DNA from: an uncultured Verrucomicrobiales bacterium
Lineage (GTDB): Bacteria; Verrucomicrobiota; Verrucomicrobiia; Verrucomicrobiales; DEV007
DNA length: 33,215 bases
Assembly: GCA_938082635.1 (NCBI GenBank)
Contig: CALLLI010000154.1
Location: 1-33,215, forward strand
Reading direction: 5' to 3'
The notes under the pieces are model-generated. The model had not been told where the DNA came from and ran no database searches. It was given only the letters and a program-made list of their open reading frames with translations. The position numbers were made by a program, and so were the translations under genes. The first letter of the stretch is position 1; each line of letters starts with the position of its first letter. Positions 16,447-24,868 of the stretch are shown here, one piece after another.

Positions 16447-17409
16447 TTACTGTTCTACTTCTGTGTATGCCGCCGCTCCGAGAGCGCCCGCATCATCGCC
16501 CAACTTCGCTGGGCAAATCTTCAAATCTTCAATCAATTCGGGAGTCACAAGTTGCTTCAGTCGCTTCTTTAGAGCGGATGTGTAGCGCGCGGGGAACTTC
16601 TCCACCAGTCCGCCACCTAAGACAATCATCTCAGGGCCAAGCAAGCTGACAACTCCGGCCAAACCTGTACCCAAGATATGGATCGATTGATCAAGAATCT
16701 GAGTCACGGCATCTTCATCCGTCGCCACAGAGTTCAAGATCATCTTACTTTTGATCATATTGATGGGCAGCCCAACCATCGAAGGCGCCTTTCCACGATA
16801 AGCCTCCACCGTGATGGCTGAAGAAATGGCCAAGCGACTCGTAAGATCCTCTAACGTCGGCCACTCATCGCCGCCACGCAGCAAACTCGATCCACCCACC
16901 CGAATATCGCCCAACTCCATGCAGCTGTAGCGCTTGCCATGAAGAATCTGTCCTCGATACACAAACCCGCCACCCAAGCCAGTACCGGGAAAGACTCCTA
17001 GCAGAGAAGAAGTCCCCTCCCCCGCTCCAAACCGGTACTCACCATAGGTCCCAGCATCCACGTCATTGAGCACGGTCACCGGACAATCCAGCGCTTTGCC
17101 TAAAACTTTGCGAACGGGCACGTCCGACCACCCAAGATTTGGAGCCGTCTTCAGAATGCCTTTATCCAGATCGACCACGCCAGGGCAACCGACCCCAACA
17201 CCCCTAAGCTTCTTATCTTCCGCCTTCGCATCGGCCAAGGCTTCCTGCGCTGTCGCGATCAAGCGCTGCAAGCCCTTGCGTGAACCCTCATGTCCAAGGC
17301 TCGGATTGCGAGCGGAACCGATGACCTTACCCTTCTCATCCAGGACCACGGCGTACATCTTCGTGCCTCCGAGATCGATGCCCACACTGACTTTGGAAGA
17401 TTTCGCCAT
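16447..17409 (-). CDS. ROK-family sugar kinase-like protein (putative glucokinase)
   Basis: A 320-residue protein of the ROK family, which phosphorylates hexoses with ATP. The phosphate-1 motif is GIDLGGTKMYAVVLD (10-24), the catalytic aspartate is in LNDVDAGTYGEYRFG (D116), and the GTGLGGGFVYRGQILHG segment matches the ROK signature. The usual zinc site is absent: E-x-G-H is ELGD (165-168), and the C-x-C-G-x-x-G-C loop is replaced by GGSSLLRGGDEWPTLEDL. Non-zinc ROK kinases exist, so activity is possible, but substrate choice cannot be read. It lies upstream of the Ppx-like gene (10-bp gap) and downstream of the broken peroxiredoxin gene, in a run that ends in glgA. This fits glucose phosphorylation feeding glycogen. 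Confidence 0.85.
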   Translation of the reverse strand: MAKSSKVSVGIDLGGTKMYAVVLDEKGKVIGSARNPSLGHEGSRKGLQRLIATAQEALADAKAEDKKLRGVGVGCPGVVDLDKGILKTAPNLGWSDVPVRKVLGKALDCPVTVLNDVDAGTYGEYRFGAGEGTSSLLGVFPGTGLGGGFVYRGQILHGKRYSCMELGDIRVGGSSLLRGGDEWPTLEDLTSRLAISSAITVEAYRGKAPSMVGLPINMIKSKMILNSVATDEDAVTQILDQSIHILGTGLAGVVSLLGPEMIVLGGGLVEKFPARYTSALKKRLKQLVTPELIEDLKICPAKLGDDAGALGAAAYTEVEQ

Positions 17410-17463
17410 AGTCCAAACATCCAGCCAAGAGCAGCCAGGTCAAGCAGGGGGTCGCCAAGGCAA

Positions 17464-18011
17464 CTATTCCTGAAGCGCCGCCACGGCCCCTAACGAAACA
17501 CTGCTCTTATAGCGTTTACGATACCCTTCGTAACCTAACTTCGCCCGAATCACCCCAGATTGATCAATAAGAAATGTGCCAGGATGAGGGACGCCACGCG
17601 AGCGCTTGTCCTTGTCGGCTTCCTCGTTCCGAATGTGATAAGCGTTGATGGTTGCCGCGTTAGGTTCAGAAAGCAGCGGAAAGGTCAGCTTCGCTTTGTC
17701 CGTGAATCGCGCCAAAGTAGCCGTCCCATCATAACTAATCCCAACGACTTGCACCCCGGCCTTCGTCAGGGCCTCCATTTCACTTTGCAACTGCACGAGC
17801 TGCTTCTTGCTGCTTCTTGCTGCTTCTTACAAGGTGGTCACCAATCGGCCGAGCGGCAGAAGACCAGCGCAACGAGCCCTTTCTCCGTAAACTCGTCCAA
17901 AGAGCGCTTCGCTCCAGCCTCGTCATTCAGAACGAAGCTCGGTGCCTTCATCCCAACCTTGAGGGGATGGGTGCCCGAAACAGGCGACTGCTGCGCATTA
18001 ATCAATCTCAT
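17464..18011 (-). pseudogene. broken peroxiredoxin (AhpC/TSA-type) gene
   Basis: A thioredoxin-fold peroxidase of the AhpC/TSA (redoxin) type, interrupted at its active site. The 5' part (start ATG at 18011) reads MRLINAQQSPVSG... up to VFCRSADW, then TGA at 17838-17840 stands where relatives have the peroxidatic cysteine (W-C-P-x-C-K-K). Just after it, a 10-bp unit (GCTGCTTCTT on the plus strand) is present three times at 17799-17828. Removing two units (20 bp) restores the frame KKQLVQLQSEMEAL that continues to the stop at 17464, including GVPHPGTFLIDQSG. So there is one nonsense change plus a slippage insertion, and no functional protein is expected. It is divergent from rlmH and first in the minus-strand run. 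Confidence 0.88.
17799..17828. repeat. 10-bp tandem triplication inside the peroxiredoxin pseudogene
   Basis: Three identical contiguous copies of GCTGCTTCTT. Deleting two copies joins the two halves of the peroxiredoxin in frame, which indicates a replication-slippage expansion from a single ancestral copy. Confidence 0.9.
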
Positions 18012-18135
18012 AGGGAACAACCGACCAGCGCCACCCCAGCCGCAAGCGACGCTCGAGCGATCAAATGCCAAGCCGGAAGGGACAAGCCATTCTACGCTAG
18101 CGGCCCTTCGCCAGCCATGAGAGGCTCACGACAGG

Positions 18136-18573
18136 ATGAAGTGGCAACTTTACACCGTGGGCAAGCCTGCTTTGGATTACGCAAAGCGGGGAGTAGCTGA
18201 ATACCTTAAGCGTTTGCAGCGCTACACACCGTGCGAGCATCGCATCATGCGGAAGGGCAACGCTGCCGAGATCGAAAGTTTGTTGGGCACTCGTAGTGAG
18301 GGCGTTGTCAATATCATCTTGGATGAACGCGGGGACCTCCTCACAACCGAAGCCTTCGTCACGAAAGTGCGGGCGTGGCAACTCGACTCGGTGAAACGCG
18401 TTCACCTCTTCATCGGCGGTGCCAACGGCCACACACCTGAGATTCGGAAGAAAGCAGACCTTCTGCTCGGCCTCAGCGGCTTCACCCTACAGCACGAACT
18501 GGCTCTCGTCGTGCTCTTGGAGCAGATCTACCGGGTCCACACGGTGCTCCGAGGCGAACCCTACCACCGCTGA
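18136..18573 (+). CDS. rlmH: 23S rRNA (pseudouridine1915-N3)-methyltransferase
   Basis: A 145-residue SPOUT methyltransferase that methylates pseudouridine 1915 in helix 69 of 23S rRNA, using S-adenosylmethionine. The C-terminal knot motifs are present: FIGGANGH (92-99), a knot loop with SGFTLQHELALVVLLEQIYR, and the terminal R-x-x-x-x-L-R-G-E-P-Y-H-R, typical of the family. The length is slightly below the usual 155. A short CAGG lies directly before the ATG and a GAGG a little further upstream. It is divergent from the peroxiredoxin pseudogene (124 bp between starts) and is followed by 184 bp before bamA, so it may be transcribed alone. Confidence 0.93.
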   Translation: MKWQLYTVGKPALDYAKRGVAEYLKRLQRYTPCEHRIMRKGNAAEIESLLGTRSEGVVNIILDERGDLLTTEAFVTKVRAWQLDSVKRVHLFIGGANGHTPEIRKKADLLLGLSGFTLQHELALVVLLEQIYRVHTVLRGEPYHR

Positions 18574-18757
18574 TCGGCGGGCTTTCGTTCTTGAGATTTC
18601 CTCACGAGCCAGCTATCTCTTCGCCAACGCGAATGCGATACTTCCAACTTAGAGAGTTTTAAGAATTACTTATTGTTTTCACAACAAACCGACTCAGATT
18701 TGCCCTTCTTTCGGTTCCCATTCGCACACTAGACATCTAAAACGAAGCTCCTTTCCT

Positions 18758-21157
18758 ATGAACCGCGCTGCCACTGCTCTCTTCCATCTCTCGCTTGCCT
18801 GCTTACTGGCGTTAGCCTTCTCCAATCCGGCTCACGCTCAATTCCTAGGTGGAGCCGACACGCCTGAGGGTAAGATCATCCGGTCAATCGATGTGCAATA
18901 TCTCGGTGTGGCCACCGTGGATCGGAATCGGATCCTAGCGAACATGAAGCTTCGCGTGGGCTCCCCTTTCAGCTCAGAGAACCAGCAAGAGGACATCATC
19001 AATCTACGCGAACGCCGGATCGTGGAATTTGTGGACATCGTTCCCGAAGTGAAAGGCAACTCCGTCGACCTCACCGTCACGGTGATGGCCACAGGAACCT
19101 TGGGCTCTATCACTTTTCAAGGTCAGACCCGTTTCGACAACAAAGAGCTCGCCACCGAAGTGAAAGCCGAGCTTGGCCAACCACTCGATGAAGAGAAACT
19201 ATTAGAAGGCAAATTTAACATCGAAGAGCTTTATCGCGAGAAGGGCTTTAACCAGGTGTCCGTGACCTACAACACCGCAGTGGATCGCGAAACAGGCTTC
19301 ACTCAAGTCATCTACAGCATCGAGGAAGGCCCATCTAACAAGCTCCGCAAGATCTTCTTCCAAGGCAACACCGCGATTCCCTCAAAGGAACTACACAAGG
19401 TCATGGCAACGAAGCAGCGCGGCATTTGGAGCCGTATCACGGGTAAAAACAAAGTCGATGATCTCATGCTAGAGAACGACAAATCCAACGTAGTCAACGA
19501 ATACCGGAACCGTGGCTACATGAACGCACAGGTCACTGGCCACGATCTTCGCCGTGTGGACACCGGCAGTGATTATGTCGATCTCATTCTCTACGTTGAC
19601 GAAGGCCCTCTCTTCACGATATCTGACATTCGCATCGGCCAGAACACCAAGTTCTCGAATGCTGAGCTCGCCGGAGCCCTCAAACTCGCTCCAGGAAAGC
19701 TCTACAGTGCGAAGACCATCGACGCGGACGCTCAATCTTTGGAAGACTTTTATGGTCGGCGTGGTTATGCAGACGCTAGAGTGAGCACTCGTATCGACAC
19801 GTTAGATTCGAATCAAGTGCGGGTGAACCACGCCATCCGTGAGGGCCAGCTCAGCTACATCCGCAAGATCGATATCGGCGGCATGGAATGGACCAAGGAC
19901 GAAATCATTCGCCGCGAACTGTTAGTCGAGCCCGGTGAAGTTTTCGATACGGTCAAGCTCCGCAAGAGTCGGCAGACCTTGGAGAACATGCAGTTCTTCG
20001 AGCAAGGCTCCATCGACATCACGCCCGAAGACACTGGTCAGCCTGGTTACAAGGACATCAACATCCAGGTAGCTGAAGGCAAGACAGGCTCCTTCCAAGT
20101 CGGTGGTGCGTTCACCTCCGTGGAGAATGTCTTCGGTTACGTCTCCTTCTCGGAAGCCAACTTCGACATCGGAAACTGGAACAATTTCCCACCACGCGGT
20201 GACGGCCAGAAGTTCAACTTCAATCTCCGCTACGGCACCCGCACGAAGGATTTCCTCATGGGCTTCACAGAGCCTTGGTTCCTTGGCAAACGTCTCGCGC
20301 TTGGTGGCGAGGTCTTCTGGAGAGAGCAGCTCTATCTCAGTGACGAGTACACCCAACGTGTTGCCGGTGGCGCTCTTTGGTTGCGTCATCCCATCGGTGA
20401 CAACACGCGTCTACAACTTGAATACCGCGCCCAAGAATACCGTATCTTCGACCTCGACAATGACGAGCTCGTCGACCTCGATGGCGATGGCGTCGCTGAG
20501 ACCTTGGTCCCCGGCACCTCCCCCGAGATCGCTGCGGAAGAGGGTTCATTCTTCGAGAGTAAGCTGACTCTCGAGCTCCTTCAAGACACGCGGGACAGCA
20601 ACTCTCTCCCTCGCACAGGTCACAAGCTCAGCCTATCCACCAGCTTCTCTGGTGGCTTGCTCGGTGGCGATGTGGACACCTACAATCTCTCCGGTGCGTT
20701 TACCCAGCACGCGTCCCTGCCGTTTGACCACATCCTCACCTTCCACGCTGAGGCCAACGTCGCCGACTCGTGGTCCAATGGTGACCGAGTGCCCATCTTC
20801 AACCGCCACTTCCTCGGCGGTGCCTACAACCTACGAGGCTTTGAATACCGCGATGTGGGTCCTGTCGACAATGAAGGAGAAGCTCTTGGTGGAGCAACTT
20901 CCGCCTACACAACGGTGGAATACAGCATTCCAGTCGCTGAGCGCCTCAGATTGCATGCCTTCGCGGATGCTGGCTTCGTAAACAGCGACGCTTATGACTT
21001 CAACACAAGCGACCTCAATGCCGACGTCGGCATGGGTGTCCGTCTCATCGTTCCAGCCTTTGGACCGATTCGTCTCGACTACGCTTTCCCTATCAAACGC
21101 AGCGAGCACCAGGGCTCAGGTGGCCAATTCAACTTCCGTCTCGACTTCAACTACTAA
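18758..21157 (+). CDS. bamA: outer membrane protein assembly factor BamA
   Basis: A 799-residue Omp85 protein and the core of the BAM complex, which folds beta-barrel proteins into the outer membrane. Residues 1-27 are a signal peptide ending AHA. Five POTRA domains follow from about residue 38 to 440 (their starts contain IIRSIDVQYLG, GSITFQG, RKIFFQGNTAI, TISDIRIGQNTKF and YIRKIDIGGMEW), then a 16-stranded-type barrel. The conserved barrel loop motif is present as NLRGFEYRD (V/I-R-G-F in relatives), and the protein ends with aromatic strand residues FRLDFNY. It heads the bamA-skp-lpxD run, the usual gene order in Gram-negative bacteria. It confirms a true outer membrane in this organism. 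Confidence 0.95.
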   Translation: MNRAATALFHLSLACLLALAFSNPAHAQFLGGADTPEGKIIRSIDVQYLGVATVDRNRILANMKLRVGSPFSSENQQEDIINLRERRIVEFVDIVPEVKGNSVDLTVTVMATGTLGSITFQGQTRFDNKELATEVKAELGQPLDEEKLLEGKFNIEELYREKGFNQVSVTYNTAVDRETGFTQVIYSIEEGPSNKLRKIFFQGNTAIPSKELHKVMATKQRGIWSRITGKNKVDDLMLENDKSNVVNEYRNRGYMNAQVTGHDLRRVDTGSDYVDLILYVDEGPLFTISDIRIGQNTKFSNAELAGALKLAPGKLYSAKTIDADAQSLEDFYGRRGYADARVSTRIDTLDSNQVRVNHAIREGQLSYIRKIDIGGMEWTKDEIIRRELLVEPGEVFDTVKLRKSRQTLENMQFFEQGSIDITPEDTGQPGYKDINIQVAEGKTGSFQVGGAFTSVENVFGYVSFSEANFDIGNWNNFPPRGDGQKFNFNLRYGTRTKDFLMGFTEPWFLGKRLALGGEVFWREQLYLSDEYTQRVAGGALWLRHPIGDNTRLQLEYRAQEYRIFDLDNDELVDLDGDGVAETLVPGTSPEIAAEEGSFFESKLTLELLQDTRDSNSLPRTGHKLSLSTSFSGGLLGGDVDTYNLSGAFTQHASLPFDHILTFHAEANVADSWSNGDRVPIFNRHFLGGAYNLRGFEYRDVGPVDNEGEALGGATSAYTTVEYSIPVAERLRLHAFADAGFVNSDAYDFNTSDLNADVGMGVRLIVPAFGPIRLDYAFPIKRSEHQGSGGQFNFRLDFNY

Positions 21158-21264
21158 TAATTAGAACCTTTGGATTTATCATAGGCACTCCGTTTCACTT
21201 GCAAATAATGAACATTGCTTGACGGTTGGTATCCAAGACAGTCGAAACTGCTATTCTTTACCCA

Positions 21265-21858
21265 ATGAAATTTATTTCCCGGACTCTACTCTCTCTAGGA
21301 CTCACCCTTCTTATGCTCACGGGCGCTTCAGCTCAAGGGGTAAAGGTTGGAGTCGTCGACATGAAGCGTATCTTCGCTGAATACGGCCGCACCAAAGAAG
21401 CTGAGAAAGAGATCAATGATCGTAAGGCACAGGCCAAGAAGGACTTGGACGAGCGCACTGCCAAATACAAGGACCTCCTTGAGAAGTTCCAAACCCTTCA
21501 AGAAGCGGTTCAAGACGAAGCTTTGAGCCCTCAGCTGCGCGAGCAGAAGCGGGAAGAAGGCACCAGTATCGGCCAGCAGGCCAAGAGCCTCGAGCGCCAA
21601 ATCCAAGAGTTCCGCACCCGCCGGGAGCGTCAGCTTCAGGAGCAAGTGGTTCGTATGCGTAAAACTATCCTAGAAGAGATCCGCGAGTTGGTTGAAGAGA
21701 TGTCCAAGACTCAGAATTTCGACCTCGTCTTCGACAAGTCCGGCGTCAGCCTCAATGGCGTGCCGTTTCTCCTTCACTCACGCGACGCCGTCGACTTCAG
21801 TGAGGACATTATCAACCGCCTCAATGTCCAAGGCAAAGGCATCGACGCCGACAAGTAA
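21265..21858 (+). CDS. skp: periplasmic OmpH/Skp-type chaperone
   Basis: A 197-residue protein. The signal peptide MKFISRTLLSLGLTLLMLTG is followed by ASAQG. The mature part opens with GVKVGVVDMKRIFAEYGRT, the Skp/OmpH N-terminal strand, then a long charged coiled coil (about 45-150; many E/K/R/Q heptads), and ends with NFDLVFDKSGVSLNGVPF and SEDIINRLN, typical of the family. Skp holds unfolded outer-membrane proteins on the way to BamA. The frame is open 13 codons upstream (TTG at 21226), but the ATG at 21265 begins the signal peptide. It lies between bamA and lpxD and is followed by a strong terminator-like hairpin. Confidence 0.92.
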   Translation: MKFISRTLLSLGLTLLMLTGASAQGVKVGVVDMKRIFAEYGRTKEAEKEINDRKAQAKKDLDERTAKYKDLLEKFQTLQEAVQDEALSPQLREQKREEGTSIGQQAKSLERQIQEFRTRRERQLQEQVVRMRKTILEEIRELVEEMSKTQNFDLVFDKSGVSLNGVPFLLHSRDAVDFSEDIINRLNVQGKGIDADK

Positions 21859-21884
21859 TCCTCGGCTCATTAGAATTTACAAAT

Positions 21885-21912
21885 AAAGGCGAGTCCCTCG
21901 GGGCTCGCCTTT
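21885..21912 (+). terminator. Rho-independent terminator after skp
   Basis: A 9-bp stem AAAGGCGAG with CTCGCCTTT, extended by CCC/GGG inside, followed by GTTGTTTGG on the plus strand. It lies 26 bp after the skp stop, so it probably ends the bamA-skp transcript. If it terminates fully, lpxD must use its own promoter in the roughly 80 bp before 21995. Confidence 0.85.
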
Positions 21913-21994
21913 GTTGTTTGGCAGGCTTCCAAGGCTCAAGCATTGACTTGCGGACCCGAGCATTGGCCTGAACACTCGGCGCACACTTTCCGCT

Positions 21995-23017
21995 ATGCAC
22001 ACGACCACACTGGAAGAACTCGCAGAACTCACTGGAGCCACACTCGTGGCCGGAACCGCGCCGCTGCCTGAGACTGTCGAAGGTTTCGCCGACCTTATGT
22101 CTTCCACCGCCACTGATGTGAGCTTCTTTGGAAATGCGGCCTACCTGTCAAAGGTGCGCAAGACCAAAGCGTGCGCGGTCTTTGTGGCCCAGGACTTCGA
22201 TGAATCAATCGCGAGCGCCAAGCTGATCGTGGAGAATCCTTCAGTGGCCTTTGCCATCGCCGTGGATCAGCTCTCGCCGCCCGTGCCGGCGTTCGAAGCA
22301 GGTATTCATCCGAGCGCTCAGGTTCATCCGACAGCGCAGGTAGATGCCTCCACCGTGTGTGTCGATACTGGTGCCGTCATTGCAGAGGGCGTGAATGTTG
22401 GCGCCGGAAGCTACATCGGCCAAGGCGTGAGCCTGGATCGCGGAGTCAGTATTGGCGACTCTTGCCGGATTCTAGCAAATGCCTCTATTAGAGAACACTG
22501 TCTACTCGGTCATCGTGTCATCGTTCAGCCAGGCGCGGTCATTGGGTCCGATGGCTTCGGATTCGAGATGGTCGACGGGCGCCACCAGAAGATTGAGCAG
22601 CGAGGAATCGTTCAGATCGATGATGATGTCGAAGTCGGAGCCAACTCCACCATTGATCGGGCCCGCTTCGGCAAGACCTGGGTTCAAGAGGGCACCAAGA
22701 TCGATAACCTCGTCCAGATTGGGCACAATGCCCGCATCGGAAAGCACAGTATCATTGTCGCGCTCACTGGAATCGCAGGCAGCGCGATCATCGGCGACTA
22801 CGTCGTCATCGCCGCCCAATCTGGCGTCGCCGGGCACCTTGAGATCGGCAGCAAATCCACCCTGGCCGCACGCTCCGGGGTGACCAAGAGCCTTCCAGGC
22901 GGCGAAATCTACGCAGGTTACCCTGCCATGCCCGCTGATAAACACCGCAAGATCACGGTGATGCAACGGCGACTCGAGAAAATGCAGGACCGCATTTCGA
23001 GCTTGGAGAAAGGCTAA
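21995..23017 (+). CDS. lpxD: UDP-3-O-(3-hydroxyacyl)glucosamine N-acyltransferase
   Basis: A 340-residue enzyme that adds the second acyl chain in lipid A biosynthesis. The N-terminal domain (about 1-98) is the LpxD-specific uridine-binding domain, with [20 protein letters not shown]. The left-handed beta-helix consists of hexapeptide repeats from about 103 to 300 ([44 protein letters not shown]). The catalytic histidine corresponds to H244 in [13 protein letters not shown]. The C-terminal helix, [19 protein letters not shown], is also typical. This implies the organism makes a lipid A-type outer membrane. It follows bamA and skp, the classical neighbours, but a terminator-like hairpin separates it from skp. 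Confidence 0.95.
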   Translation: MHTTTLEELAELTGATLVAGTAPLPETVEGFADLMSSTATDVSFFGNAAYLSKVRKTKACAVFVAQDFDESIASAKLIVENPSVAFAIAVDQLSPPVPAFEAGIHPSAQVHPTAQVDASTVCVDTGAVIAEGVNVGAGSYIGQGVSLDRGVSIGDSCRILANASIREHCLLGHRVIVQPGAVIGSDGFGFEMVDGRHQKIEQRGIVQIDDDVEVGANSTIDRARFGKTWVQEGTKIDNLVQIGHNARIGKHSIIVALTGIAGSAIIGDYVVIAAQSGVAGHLEIGSKSTLAARSGVTKSLPGGEIYAGYPAMPADKHRKITVMQRRLEKMQDRISSLEKG

Positions 23018-23053
23018 GGCAGAGGATCCTGGGGAGGTTTCCCTGCTTCTTCT

Positions 23054-24862
23054 GTGAACGTCTTCTCTCGCTTCCGCTACCTAGCCTTAACAGCACTGCT
23101 TCTTGCACTGCTTGCTGGACTCTTGGTCTGGCTCAATGAAACCGAAGCCGACGCAGGCGCTTGGCGTCGAGTCGCGGAAGTGGCTCGCTTGGTCGATGAG
23201 GATACTCTCACATTCATTCACATTCCCGATGTGAACAGCGCTGCACTCGCCTTTCAATCCACGCACTTTTCAGAATACGGGTTCGACCACACCCTGGCGG
23301 CAGGTATCAGCCATCTCGCGCCCTCGCCGCCGCCGTTGTCTATCAGAAATATCAGTCCTTATCTCAAGGACTGGCAATCGCTGAATGTTAAGGACTTCAC
23401 ATCCACATCCACTTCCACTGAAAGGCTTACTTTCTTTCAAACCGAAGCATCGGATGAAGACGTTCGGGCGCTTATTGGAAAGACTTGGTCTCCAGGATCA
23501 TCAACAACGGAAGTCTTCTCTGAACTTGTGAGAGGCATACGCTATCACCATCTTCGAAGAGGTGGCACAGATATCATCATGACCCATGAGCGTCACTGGC
23601 ACTTCATCGCCACCGATCAGCCTCTCCTGGAGCAATCTCTAACACGACTTGAAACACAGACGCCCATCAAGTCGCTCTCGTCTGAGCCTAGATTCGAGCA
23701 AACCCTAATTTCCCTGCCATGTAGCTACGAAGCACTCGCCTATCTAAGCCACCCACCAGTCAACGCCAGCGGAGCTGAGAAACTTTCATTTTTAGGCAAG
23801 TTCTACCAGCGGCAATCCCGAGCCATTGCAATCACCTACACGAACGAGAACGGCCTTCTGCGGGAGGATTTGAGTTTCCTTCCCACCCATCCTCCTACAG
23901 GAAACCCGGCAATCTCAAGCACGGCTACCGCTTTCCAAGATCAAACCCTATCACTCACTTCTTTACACACACTGATCTACTCGGCCGCCCCCCTGGGTGG
24001 ACATCTCTTCACGAACTTCTTGTTTCGCCAGTTCCAGAACCGTTGGATGGCAGAGAATTCCCCATCGCTTCATCCGATTGCGGCGAACTGGGAGAATGGT
24101 TTTACCGGATCATGGGCGATCATGCTAGAACCACTGAAGAACCCTTCCTCTGGCCAACCTTCTCAGAATGGCTCCATGGCCGCCATCCTCGCCTTTCCGC
24201 TAAGAAACGCAGAGGCCACTCAAAAGGCCCTGGAAAAGCTATCACTGACATCAGGCTCAGGAATCCATGCATCAGATACTCAAACCTACACCATGGACAC
24301 GGCTCTCTTACCACTAGCTCTCGTCAATTTATTAGACGACATTCACCTTTCGGTAGTTTCTAACATGCTTCTCGTCAGTGATCAAAGAGATGGGATCACC
24401 CAAGTGAGTCAGCAACGACTCAGCGGCCCTCACCTTCCCGAACGCCTAGACTTCCAACGCCTCTCTGGTAGCCTGCCCGAACCTTCTGCCGGACTGCTCT
24501 TCATTGACTCACAGAACATTCTCCGAAGAAGCTCCGAAGCCCTGAGGCACCCACTCGTCGCCGCCACACTTTGGTTAGGTCAAAGAGGCCAAGCCACCCC
24601 TCCATTCGGTCTCAAACCCTGGCAACTCGCATCCTCCAGCCAAGGTGACATCTTACCAACCTTAGCAGTATGGGCCCTCACCGAAGATGGCTACCAACAG
24701 GTCGCCTTAGGCACGGTGAGCCCCGTTCAATGGCTCCTAGGAGTCGGCGCAATCATGTCCTCAATCGACCAGACATTCCTCGACTCGAAACCGAACATTG
24801 AGGAAGACAGCTTCAATGCCCTGCCGATCGAGGAAGAACTGCTCGATATGATCGCGCCCTAA
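23054..24862 (+). CDS. membrane-anchored protein of unknown function, lpxD-linked
   Basis: A 602-residue protein that I do not recognise. A single hydrophobic segment at about residues 10-28 (YLALTALLLALLAGLLVWL) anchors it, with the rest predicted outside the cytoplasm. The body is Ser/Thr/Pro-rich, lacks obvious catalytic motifs, and begins with a 'DEDTLTFIHIPDVNSAALAF' segment reminiscent of DUF3352-type proteins (weak, inference). Later blocks such as NWENGFTGSWAIMLEP and PEPSAGLLFIDSQN look like repeated beta-alpha units. The start is a GTG at 23054, 36 bp after lpxD. A GGGGAGGT lies about 12 nt upstream of it. Its close spacing with lpxD suggests co-transcription and a possible envelope role. 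The 3' end is 6 bp from the convergent DksA-like gene. Confidence 0.6.
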   Translation: MNVFSRFRYLALTALLLALLAGLLVWLNETEADAGAWRRVAEVARLVDEDTLTFIHIPDVNSAALAFQSTHFSEYGFDHTLAAGISHLAPSPPPLSIRNISPYLKDWQSLNVKDFTSTSTSTERLTFFQTEASDEDVRALIGKTWSPGSSTTEVFSELVRGIRYHHLRRGGTDIIMTHERHWHFIATDQPLLEQSLTRLETQTPIKSLSSEPRFEQTLISLPCSYEALAYLSHPPVNASGAEKLSFLGKFYQRQSRAIAITYTNENGLLREDLSFLPTHPPTGNPAISSTATAFQDQTLSLTSLHTLIYSAAPLGGHLFTNFLFRQFQNRWMAENSPSLHPIAANWENGFTGSWAIMLEPLKNPSSGQPSQNGSMAAILAFPLRNAEATQKALEKLSLTSGSGIHASDTQTYTMDTALLPLALVNLLDDIHLSVVSNMLLVSDQRDGITQVSQQRLSGPHLPERLDFQRLSGSLPEPSAGLLFIDSQNILRRSSEALRHPLVAATLWLGQRGQATPPFGLKPWQLASSSQGDILPTLAVWALTEDGYQQVALGTVSPVQWLLGVGAIMSSIDQTFLDSKPNIEEDSFNALPIEEELLDMIAP

Positions 24863-24868
24863 CCTCGC

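Noticed and set aside
17838-17840. TGA in the peroxiredoxin gene read as selenocysteine
   Set aside because: Sec at the peroxidatic position is known in some peroxiredoxin-like proteins, but here reading through TGA soon hits another stop because of the 20-bp expansion, and no convincing bacterial SECIS hairpin follows.
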